A stretch of 27,643 nucleotides of DNA from DAOVQB01 sp023128935. Lineage in GTDB: Bacteria; Eisenbacteria; RBG-16-71-46; CAIMUX01; WJJG01. The stretch lies in the NCBI GenBank assembly GCA_030628905.1, contig DAOVQB010000036.1, positions 1-27,643 of the forward strand, given 5' to 3'. Position 1 is the first letter of the stretch, and every line of letters starts with the position of its first letter. This document shows, piece by piece, positions 8,054 to 14,792 of the stretch. The notes below the pieces were generated by a model. That model did not search any database. It had not been told where the DNA came from and saw only the letters and a list, made by a program, of their open reading frames with translations. Made by a program: the position numbers and the translations under genes.

Positions 8054-9043
8054 CTACGATGCAACCTCGACCGAATTCCAGGCGCTGCCCTCAGCCTCCG
8101 TCCGCGCCCTTTCCATCGCCTGCGTGAAGAAGGCTTCGAGGTCCCGCCGCTGTGGGGTGATCGCGTGAATGCTTGCCCCTTGCCGCAGCAGGGACGCGAG
8201 CACATGCTGAAGCCTGGCCGGGTCATCCCCTGGAACCAACCAGCGCGCACGGTTCGACGCCACCCGCTCTCGGGCTAACGTGCAGAACTCCGGCAGCTGG
8301 ATGGGGCGCTGACATTCGATCTCCACCTCAACCCCCTCAGACCCGCTGCCCAGTAGTTCCGAAATCCGGCCGCTTGCGATGATCACTCCATCCCTCAAGA
8401 GCGCAACCCGGTCGGCCAGCGCTTCCACGTCTGGCAGGATGTGGGAACTCACCATGACCGTCTTGCCCTCGGCCCGCAGGGACAGGATCAAGTCCTTCAC
8501 CGCCAGCCGGGCTTCCGGGTCCAAGCCGCCCAACGGTTCATCAAGGAGCAGCAGTTCGGGATCGGACAGCAGTGCGCAGGCCAGCGTGAGTCGCTGAAGC
8601 CACCCGCGCGAAAGCTTCCGCACCGGGGTGCGCAGATACTTGCCAAGCGAGCACTGTTCAGCCACCCGATCGATCCGCGCAGCAGTCCTGGCCCGTGATA
8701 GGCGCGAGAGGCCCGCCATCAGATCGAGCGTCTCTCCCGCGGTCAGCCCGGGATACAGATAGGGTTGCTCTGGCTGGAACCCAACGCGCTCTCGGGCCTG
8801 CAGGTCGCCCAGCGGCCCGCCGAGGAGTAGGCCCCGGCCACTGGATGGTCTGACCAGGCCCAGTGCTATTTTCATGAGGGTTGTCTTGCCAGCGCCATTG
8901 GGTCCCAACAGACCGAAGACCTCGCCCCGGCCCAGTGTCAGACTGACGTCCCTAAGTACGGGCACCTTCCGGCGCCTGAATCCCGTGGTAAAGGTCTTAC
9001 TGATTTTGTCTAGAATAAGAAGCTGATCGCACTCGGCACGCAT
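8054..9043 (-). CDS. pilH: ABC exporter ATPase of the pil cluster (PilH-like)
   Basis: The 329-aa ATP-binding subunit has Walker A GPNGAGKTT, Q-loop FQPEQPYLYPGLTAGE, an ABC signature of variant form LSRGWLQRL (canonical LSGGQ), Walker B LLLLDEPLGGLDP and H-loop SSHILPDVE. A C-terminal extension of about 100 residues resembles those of ABC-2 drug/polysaccharide-type ATPases. ATG at 9043 is preferred because GAGTGAGG precedes it; a TTG at 9058 would overlap the pilin stop as TTGA. It is coupled to the second pilin upstream and the permease downstream. The symbol reflects position relative to M. xanthus pilH, not P. aeruginosa PilH, which is an unrelated response regulator. Confidence 0.88.
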   Translation of the reverse strand: MRAECDQLLILDKISKTFTTGFRRRKVPVLRDVSLTLGRGEVFGLLGPNGAGKTTLMKIALGLVRPSSGRGLLLGGPLGDLQARERVGFQPEQPYLYPGLTAGETLDLMAGLSRLSRARTAARIDRVAEQCSLGKYLRTPVRKLSRGWLQRLTLACALLSDPELLLLDEPLGGLDPEARLAVKDLILSLRAEGKTVMVSSHILPDVEALADRVALLRDGVIIASGRISELLGSGSEGVEVEIECQRPIQLPEFCTLARERVASNRARWLVPGDDPARLQHVLASLLRQGASIHAITPQRRDLEAFFTQAMERARTEAEGSAWNSVEVAS

Positions 9044-9054
9044 CGCCACCTCAC

Positions 9055-9462
9055 TCAATCGACTCGTGAGGATTTGTCATTAGTGAGTGAGATGACCATC
9101 GTCGATTCCCCGTAGCCTTCAACTACGTAGGTCCCCGGGGTCATCATGTAGCCGATGTTTCCTTGACTGAATCCCAGCGCGGCGATGGTGCACGCAGCAC
9201 TCGTGAACGGGTTCTCCGGAAACACGCCTCCTGGGAAGAGTCCGGACGAAATATCATCCGGCCCCGGGTAGGCCCCGTTGTTGCATATGGCCCAATCCTC
9301 GACGACCTGCTGCACCGCATGCGCATTGACCTTTACAGCAGCTTCCTTTGCTCTAGTTGCCCTGGATTGGAAGTTCGGCACGGCGATTGCAGCCAGGATG
9401 CCAATGGCAATGAAGACGATCATCATCTCGATCAGGGTGAGCCCATTCTTGCTGCTGAGCAT
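9055..9462 (-). CDS. Second type IV pilin-like protein
   Basis: The 135-aa product has a short prepilin leader MLSSKNG, then the class IVa helix LTLIEMMIVFIAIGILAAIAVPNF. Gly is at -1 and Glu at mature position 5, with Leu rather than Phe at +1. The globular part is clearly paralogous to the upstream PilA: both share the pattern VNAHAVQ..VED, NGAYP, LFPGGVFPENPFT and YVVEGYGE. Two cysteines lie at different places from those of PilA. Its start has a GAGGGGG site upstream. It is separated from pilA by an intrinsic terminator, so it is probably expressed at a different level, and it sits tightly in front of the ABC genes. It may be a minor pilin or an alternative major pilin. Confidence 0.9.
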   Translation of the reverse strand: MLSSKNGLTLIEMMIVFIAIGILAAIAVPNFQSRATRAKEAAVKVNAHAVQQVVEDWAICNNGAYPGPDDISSGLFPGGVFPENPFTSAACTIAALGFSQGNIGYMMTPGTYVVEGYGESTMVISLTNDKSSRVD

Positions 9463-9589
9463 CGAAGCCCCCTCATAATCACTCGCTGGAAGTGCGTCGG
9501 TTTACCGCCATCTCTTTTACTCCATGCAATCGGCCGCGAAAGCCGTTGACTTGACCCTCTCCTGTCCGCGGGCTTGCGGGAAAGGCCAC

Positions 9590-9621
9590 GCAGGCTGCTT
9601 GGATGCCTGCCTAACGCAGGC
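9590..9621 (-). other. Three mutually exclusive 6-base pairing arms between pilA and the second pilin gene
   Basis: GCAGGC at 9590-9595 and GCAGGC at 9616-9621 can both pair with the GCCTGC at 9605-9610. The arms lie just after the pilA terminator in the direction of transcription and about 130 bases before the second pilin start. They could form alternative hairpins in a read-through RNA. No T-run follows either one. Confidence 0.35.
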
Positions 9622-9630
9622 CTAAAACAA

Positions 9631-9657
9631 GAAAGGGCCCCTTGCGGGGGCCCTTTC
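9631..9657 (-). terminator. Intrinsic terminator after pilA
   Basis: A perfect 11-bp stem (GAAAGGGCCCC at 9631-9641 with its complement at 9647-9657) has a 5-base loop. On the minus strand it is followed by CTTGTTTT. It begins 30 bases after the pilA stop codon, the expected place for a monocistronic pilA transcript. On the plus strand a TTTTT run lies about 10 bases beyond, so it may work weakly both ways. Confidence 0.88.
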
Positions 9658-9687
9658 GGGATGCGCCTTTTTGTCAGACAACTGTTA

Positions 9688-10077
9688 TTAGCCGTTCGTG
9701 AGGGTGATGACAATCGCCCCAGCCTCGCCACAGCCCTCGACCTGATAGACCCCTGCAGCGAGCCCATAGTTGCAGTCGCCCTCGACGGCCGCACCAATAG
9801 CACCGATACCCATCGCAGCGCCCGTGAAGGGGTTGTTGGGGAAGACACCGCCGGGGAACATAGCGGCGACTACCGCGGCCGGATACACACCGGCGTTCTG
9901 TACGGCGCTATCCTCCACAGCAAGCTGCACATTGTGCGCATTGCCCTTCACGCTACCTTCCTTCGCCCGGTTTGTCATCGAGATATAATTCGGAATGGCA
10001 ATGGCAGCCAGAATCCCGATGATTACCACGACGATCATGAGCTCGATCAGCGTGAAACCCTTGGTATTCCGCAACAT
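9688..10077 (-). CDS. pilA: Major type IV pilin PilA
   Basis: The 129-aa prepilin has leader MLRNTKG with Gly at -1, mature Phe1 and Glu5. The classical helix FTLIELMIVVVIIGILAAIAIPNY is followed by a short globular domain ending in an ITLTNG strand. Two cysteines near the C-terminus (in GDCNYG and EGCGEAG) could make the D-region disulfide. AGGAGG at 10085-10090 lies 7 bases before the ATG. The gene has its own sigma-54 promoter upstream and a strong terminator downstream, as expected for a highly expressed major subunit regulated by the adjacent pilSR. It is shorter than the pilins of Pseudomonas (about 150 aa). Confidence 0.95.
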   Translation of the reverse strand: MLRNTKGFTLIELMIVVVIIGILAAIAIPNYISMTNRAKEGSVKGNAHNVQLAVEDSAVQNAGVYPAAVVAAMFPGGVFPNNPFTGAAMGIGAIGAAVEGDCNYGLAAGVYQVEGCGEAGAIVITLTNG

Positions 10078-10102
10078 CGACTTACCTCCTACAATGGTGG
10101 TT

Positions 10103-10140
10103 CCTCACACGAGGCCGTCCCGAGTCAGGCGCGTGTGGGG
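10103..10140 (-). promoter_or_regulatory. Hairpin in the predicted pilA mRNA leader
   Basis: CCTCACACG at 10103-10111 pairs with CGTGTGGGG at 10132-10140 at eight of nine positions. The stem ends about 13 bases before the AGGAGG ribosome site of pilA and lies within the roughly 98-base leader predicted from the sigma-54 promoter. It may stabilise the message or influence translation. Confidence 0.45.
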
Positions 10141-10185
10141 ATCAACCACTTCCCGCTCGGACAACCGTTTCGCCCGTCGTTTATC

Positions 10186-10201
10186 GGCAATCGCCGTGCC
10201 A
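10186..10201 (-). promoter_or_regulatory. Sigma-54 (RpoN) promoter of pilA
   Basis: Read on the minus strand, the sequence is TGGCACGGCGATTGCC. It matches the -24/-12 consensus TGGCAC-N5-TTGC exactly, including the invariant GG and GC with correct spacing. Predicted transcription starts near 10175, about 98 bases before the pilA ATG. The PilS-PilR pair, a sigma-54 activator system, is encoded directly upstream. Confidence 0.9.
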
Positions 10202-10320
10202 CGCGGGCAACTCAGCGGCCGCAGGGGCGTATCGGACACCCATAACGTCAGATAGACCGAATGGGCATGACCACAACACTTCACGATATGAGCCATTTTC
10301 GCCTACCCAGGCATGCAGAT

Positions 10321-10362
10321 TGCGAACGCGGCCTCCATAATGCGAATGCCTCTCGCATTTCG
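10321..10362 (-). promoter_or_regulatory. Candidate upstream activating sites for PilR
   Basis: Two direct copies of TGCGAAYGC lie at 10321-10329 and 10341-10349, exactly 20 bp apart (two helical turns). A reversed copy GCATTTCG at 10355-10362 forms a dyad with the second. They sit about 145-190 bp upstream of the predicted pilA start, the usual distance for enhancer-binding proteins. They do not match a published PilR site that I can recall, so assignment to PilR is inference. Confidence 0.45.
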
Positions 10363-10408
10363 AGAAAATCCTCGGATCACCATGCAAGATGCGACGTAAA
10401 ATCATTGC

Positions 10409-11893
10409 CTACGCCGCCTCCTCGCGCCCCTCAGCCGCCAGCGGCCCTTCCCCGATAACCACATCGGCGGCCGTGGCCGTCTTCTCTGGCACGGCTGGCA
10501 TTTCCTCGGAGGTGTGCTTTTCCGTGATCCCGTAGCCAAGGAGCTTCCGGTAAAGGGTGGACGCATTGATCCCCAGGATCTCAGCAGCCCGTCTCTTCTG
10601 CCACCCGGTATGGTTGAGCACCTTGAGGATGTACTCGCGCTCAAGCTCCTCCAGGCTCAACGTGGGTGAGTCGACAATCAGGCTGCCCTTGCGGCTGGGA
10701 CCCTGGATCACCTTCTCGGGAAGATCCTCGAGCCCGATCAGCTCCCCATCGCTCAGGATTACGGCCCGCTCAACCACGTTTTCCAGCTCCCTCACATTGC
10801 CCGGCCAGTCGTATCGCAGCATGGCATCGAGCGCTTCGCGCGCGATTCTTTTGGTACCATTGGGTCCCGGCAATCGGGTTAGGAAGTGTTCGACGAGCAG
10901 TGCGATATCCTCCACCCTCTGGCGCAAGGCCGGCAGGCGGACGGGAATGACATTGAGCCGGTAGAAAAGATCGTGGCGGAAGCGCCCCTCACTGACCGCC
11001 TTCTCAAGGTCACTGTTGGTCGCCGCCACGAGCCGCACGTCGATCTTCAGGGGTTCGCTGGCGCCAATCGGAATGATTTCGCGTTCCTGGATCGCCCGCA
11101 GCAGCTTCACCTGCGTGGCCGCCGCCATCTCCCCCACCTCATCGAGGAAGAATGTGCCTCCCTCGCAGATCGAGAAGTAGCCGAGCTGATCCTTAACTGC
11201 GCCGGTGAAGGAACCCCTCTTGTGACCAAAGAGCGTGCTTTCAAGCAGGTCCTTGTGAAGGGCGCCGCAGTTGATGGAAACAAAGGGGCCCTTGGCCCGC
11301 AGGCTCCGGTAGTGGATTTCGCGTGCAATCAACTCTTTACCAGTACCGCTCTCTCCATAGATGAGAATGGTCGCATCGGTGGGTGCCACCTTGTCGATCA
11401 TCTTATAGACCTTGACTATTTCCTCTGAGCGGCCGATCAGACGGCGATCCTCATGCCGCTGCTTGAGCTGGTGCTTGAGTGCCTGATTCTCGACCTGCAC
11501 GCGGCTTATTGCCAAGGCATTGCTGACGGCCAGTATGATTTCATCGTTATGCGCGCTCTTCTCCACGAGTTGGAAAGCACCGCGCTTGATGGCCTCCGCG
11601 CTTATCTTCTCGGATCCATAAGCAGTAAGAATCACCACCGGCAGCTCGGGGAATTTGGCATGTATGCCGTCGAGGACACTGAGCCCGTCTACTCCGGGCA
11701 TCTTGAGATCGGTGATTACCAGGTCGAAGCTCTCTCGGTCCAAGCGGCTGATGCCGTTGGCACCATTGTCCTCGGCGACAACCTCATGGCCTTCGCTCCC
11801 CAGCAGCATTCTCAGGAAGCGACGCATGCTGTCTTCATCGTCGATGACCAGAATCCTATGACGGCAGTCGGATGTGTCCTTGCTCGTGTGCAC
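10409..11893 (-). CDS. pilR: Sigma-54-dependent response regulator PilR
   Basis: The 494-aa protein is an NtrC-type activator. The receiver domain (about 12-125) has acidic residues DDED near the start and phospho-acceptor Asp62 in ITDLKMPG. The AAA+ domain (about 150-390) has Walker A GESGTGKE (180-187), the sigma-54-contact loop GSFTGA (227-232, usual form GAFTGA) and Walker B GGTFFLDE. A Fis-type helix-turn-helix follows (HTGWQKRRAAEILGINASTL). About 35 further residues form an Ala/Glu-rich tail. The start codon is GTG, 18 bases after pilS. In known systems PilR activates pilA transcription from a -24/-12 promoter, and such a promoter lies just downstream. The receiver Lys is followed by Ser (VEKS) instead of the usual Pro. 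Confidence 0.94.
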   Translation of the reverse strand: MHTSKDTSDCRHRILVIDDEDSMRRFLRMLLGSEGHEVVAEDNGANGISRLDRESFDLVITDLKMPGVDGLSVLDGIHAKFPELPVVILTAYGSEKISAEAIKRGAFQLVEKSAHNDEIILAVSNALAISRVQVENQALKHQLKQRHEDRRLIGRSEEIVKVYKMIDKVAPTDATILIYGESGTGKELIAREIHYRSLRAKGPFVSINCGALHKDLLESTLFGHKRGSFTGAVKDQLGYFSICEGGTFFLDEVGEMAAATQVKLLRAIQEREIIPIGASEPLKIDVRLVAATNSDLEKAVSEGRFRHDLFYRLNVIPVRLPALRQRVEDIALLVEHFLTRLPGPNGTKRIAREALDAMLRYDWPGNVRELENVVERAVILSDGELIGLEDLPEKVIQGPSRKGSLIVDSPTLSLEELEREYILKVLNHTGWQKRRAAEILGINASTLYRKLLGYGITEKHTSEEMPAVPEKTATAADVVIGEGPLAAEGREEAA

Positions 11894-11911
11894 GCTGCTC
11901 TGACCTCGTCA

Positions 11912-13570
11912 TTAGGCGGCATGCTCCACAGGGCCCGTGGAGGATGTCGCGGTTTGCGGCAATTCGATCAGTACGCACCCGCCGCGGGCCCACTGCGGGG
12001 CAAACGCGATCCGGCCCCCATGCTCTTGCACTCCGCGCAGGGCAATCGGTAACCCCAACCCGCTGCCGGATGGCTTCGTCGTGCGGAACGGACCGAAAGC
12101 ATCCCGTTCATCCAGTTCCTGCAGCCCGGGACCCTCGTCGACGACACGGATGCGCACCCAGGCGTTCCCATGCTCCTCGAAGCGCTCCAGGAACACGTCC
12201 ACCTTCCCCTCTGGTACCGCTTCAAGCGCGTTGAGGATCACATTGCGGAAGGCCTGACGTAGCCACTCACGGTCCCCGGTCAGACTGAGGCCTGGTTCGC
12301 CGGATACTTGTACAGTCCGCTCGTCCCAGGATCTCCCGACCTTTAGGGCGCGCACTTCCTCCCTAATCAAATCTTCGAGATCGAGCCGCTCCAACTTCAG
12401 GGTTTTGTCGCGCGCCAAGGCCAGGAACTGGCTGAGAAACGCCTCCAGCGAGTCGGATTCACGGGTGATCAGCTCCATAAGTGGTTCGATCTCCGGCGGA
12501 AGATCAACCCTGGCCTGCAGGAGTTCGATTGAGCCCGAGATGGGTTTGAGGCTGTTGCGGATCTCGTGGGCCAGCCCTGCCGAGAGTTCACCGATGGTTG
12601 CCATGCGCTCCCTCTGGCGTTCGAACTCCTCCAAGCGCTTGCGCTCGCAGATGTCCCAGAAGAGGCCCACCAGCCCTCGCGTGCGCCCGCTGGCATCGAT
12701 GACGGGTGCGATCTTCACCGAGGCGGGGAAGTGGCCGCCTTGGGCATTCCACAAGGTCAGCTCTACATCCTGGTTCCCGAACTCCCCATGCAGTCCATCG
12801 GCCAGCATCTTGAGAAATGGCGCATTGCGCTCCGCAACTGGCCCGGGCAGATGCAGAGCGTCCTCTGCCAGGCCCAAGAGCCGCCTGGTCTCTGGATTCA
12901 GGGTCCGGACTTCACCGGATGCGTCCGTAACAACGAGCCCGCAGCTCAGGCTCTCGACAATCCGGTCAGTGCTCAGGCGGACCGCCTCGAGTTCCGAACG
13001 ACTCTGCGCTGCCTCCCGCAGGCTGGATGCCATCCGCTTGGCCAACCACCCAGCAGCCACACCCATACTGGAAAAGAAGAGCCCATGGAAAACCACCAGA
13101 ACCAGAAGCTCTCGCGGAAAGGTCCCCTCTGGAGCCTGTTCAAGTGCCAGTACACCGTAGAGAGCTGCCGTGAGGAGTCCAAGTAGGAAGCCCACGCGCC
13201 AGAAGAAGAGCAAACCACCTGCCAGGATCGGAAGTGCGAGGATCAGCAGCGCAGGGCTGTGCAGAGAACCGGTAGCACGCACGACCGCGGCGGCCGCGAA
13301 GCAATCCCCAAATAGACCAATCGCGAGGACACCCGACCTCCAGTTACTTCGACTGCTGAAGGCCGCCGGCAAACTGCTGAGGATCAACCATCCGATCAGC
13401 GCTGTTGATGCCACGAGCGGACCGTCGTTGCCACTCCAGACGCTCTGCAGCCCGATGAGCGCAGCCGCGATCAGACCTACCAGACCACGCACAAGGAGGG
13501 ACCTGCGCACTCCGGATGCAGGCCGTGGAAGCCCACCGCCCACCGTTTCTCCCTGGCGTGTGTCAGACAC
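11912..13570 (-). CDS. pilS: Sensor histidine kinase PilS
   Basis: The 552-aa inner-membrane kinase has about six transmembrane helices in the first 175 residues, then a PAS domain (about 195-310: GLVVTDASGEVRTLNPETRRLLG). The phospho-acceptor His335 lies in GLAHEIRNSLKPI, and the HATPase domain has N-box NVILNALEA (N447), DEGPG (478-482) and GSGLGLPIA (502-510). This architecture matches PilS, which in Pseudomonas senses PilA in the membrane and controls PilR. The GTG start follows the pilC stop by four bases. The residue after HEIRN is Ser where the family normally has Pro. Confidence 0.93.
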   Translation of the reverse strand: MSDTRQGETVGGGLPRPASGVRRSLLVRGLVGLIAAALIGLQSVWSGNDGPLVASTALIGWLILSSLPAAFSSRSNWRSGVLAIGLFGDCFAAAAVVRATGSLHSPALLILALPILAGGLLFFWRVGFLLGLLTAALYGVLALEQAPEGTFPRELLVLVVFHGLFFSSMGVAAGWLAKRMASSLREAAQSRSELEAVRLSTDRIVESLSCGLVVTDASGEVRTLNPETRRLLGLAEDALHLPGPVAERNAPFLKMLADGLHGEFGNQDVELTLWNAQGGHFPASVKIAPVIDASGRTRGLVGLFWDICERKRLEEFERQRERMATIGELSAGLAHEIRNSLKPISGSIELLQARVDLPPEIEPLMELITRESDSLEAFLSQFLALARDKTLKLERLDLEDLIREEVRALKVGRSWDERTVQVSGEPGLSLTGDREWLRQAFRNVILNALEAVPEGKVDVFLERFEEHGNAWVRIRVVDEGPGLQELDERDAFGPFRTTKPSGSGLGLPIALRGVQEHGGRIAFAPQWARGGCVLIELPQTATSSTGPVEHAA

Positions 13571-13574
13571 GCGC

Positions 13575-14792
13575 TTATCCCGATCCAGCCACTACATTGA
13601 TCAGCTTGAACATGGGCAGGTACATCGCCACGACCATCCCCCCCACCATGACTCCCATGACCACAATCATTACGGGTTCAATAATCGATGTGAGCGTATC
13701 GACGGCCGTGTTGACTTCATCGTCATAGAAATTGGCGATTTTCTCAAGCATCTTATCCAGCGCCCCTGTCTCTTCGCCCACGGCAATCATCTGCACAACC
13801 ATCGGTGGAAAGACGCCGGCGGCTCTCAGTGGTTCAGCAATCGTCTCGCCCTCCCGGATGCTGGCCTTGGTCGCCTGGATGGCATCTTCGATGATCTTGT
13901 TGCCCGCCGTTCTGGCGGTGACATCAAGGCCAGCAAGGATCGCAACACCGCTCGAGATCATCGTTCCAAGCGTCCGCGTGAAACGCGCGATGGAGGACTT
14001 AAGCACAAGGTCCCCCATGACCGGAATGCGAAGCATAAAAGCATCGATCCGGCGGGCCCCCTGTTCCGTCTTGCGATAGCGTTTCACAGAAAAGATGGCT
14101 CCGACGAGGAAGCCACCGATTATCCACCAGCTGCTCTTTACGAAATCACTGAGGCTAACTACGATCCTGGTTGGCAGCGGCAACTGCCCGCCGAAATTCG
14201 CGAACACATCGGCAAAAACCGGTATGATGACGAGCAGCATGAACACCATGGCTGCCCCAGCAACGCAGAATACAACCGCGGGGTAGGTCATGGCGCTCTT
14301 GACCTTGCGCTTGAGCGCCTCGGCCTTCTCAATGTACGTCGCCAGGCGCCCAAGGATCTTGTCGAGGATCCCTCCCGCCTCCCCGGCGTCAACCATATTC
14401 ACATAGAGCGTGTCAAAGACATGGGGTTGCTTCGCGAGCGCCTCGGCCAGTGTGGTTCCCGCCTCCACATCATGCATGACGTCGGTGATCACCGCTCGGA
14501 AGGCAGCACGCTCCGTCTGTTTCGAGAGGATGTCCAGGCACTGCACCAAGGGAAGACCCGAATCGATCATCGTGGAGAACTGGCGTGTGAAGATGGCCAG
14601 CTCACTGCTCTTGACCCTACCCTTGCCCTTACTAAAGCTGAAGGAGAGCTCCTTGCGCTTCGGTTTGATCTGGTTGACCACGATCCGCTTGCGCCGCAGC
14701 TGCGCCGCTGCATCCGTGCGGGTCTCGGCTTCGACCTCCCCGCTACGCACCTCACCACCGACCGTGCGGCCTTTCCAGGCAAAGACACTCAC
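13575..14792 (-). CDS. pilC: Type IV pilus platform protein PilC
   Basis: This is the inner-membrane platform protein (405 aa) of the T2SF/GspF family on which PilB and PilT act. It has two repeated cytoplasmic T2SSF domains (LAIFTRQFSTMIDSGLPLVQCLDIL and IARFTRTLGTMISSGVAILAGLDVT), each followed by hydrophobic helices. The C-terminus is the typical YDDEVNTAVDTLTSIIEPVMIVVMG segment. The GTG start overlaps the pilT stop as GTGA, so translation is coupled. Length is standard. Confidence 0.95.
   Translation of the reverse strand: MSVFAWKGRTVGGEVRSGEVEAETRTDAAAQLRRKRIVVNQIKPKRKELSFSFSKGKGRVKSSELAIFTRQFSTMIDSGLPLVQCLDILSKQTERAAFRAVITDVMHDVEAGTTLAEALAKQPHVFDTLYVNMVDAGEAGGILDKILGRLATYIEKAEALKRKVKSAMTYPAVVFCVAGAAMVFMLLVIIPVFADVFANFGGQLPLPTRIVVSLSDFVKSSWWIIGGFLVGAIFSVKRYRKTEQGARRIDAFMLRIPVMGDLVLKSSIARFTRTLGTMISSGVAILAGLDVTARTAGNKIIEDAIQATKASIREGETIAEPLRAAGVFPPMVVQMIAVGEETGALDKMLEKIANFYDDEVNTAVDTLTSIIEPVMIVVMGVMVGGMVVAMYLPMFKLINVVAGSG

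Larger units (their letters stand above)
10078..10408 (-). other. pilR-pilA intergenic regulatory region
   Basis: These 331 bases hold no protein gene. In the direction of transcription they contain candidate activator sites (about 10321-10362), a sigma-54 promoter (10186-10201), a leader hairpin (10103-10140) and the pilA ribosome site (10085-10090). No terminator for pilR is visible, so some pilSR transcripts may read through into pilA. Confidence 0.75.

Noticed and set aside
9055..9462. Second pilin as a type II secretion pseudopilin (GspG)
   Set aside because: Globular motifs match the neighbouring PilA closely, no other gsp genes are present, and the usual calcium-site pattern of GspG is not evident.
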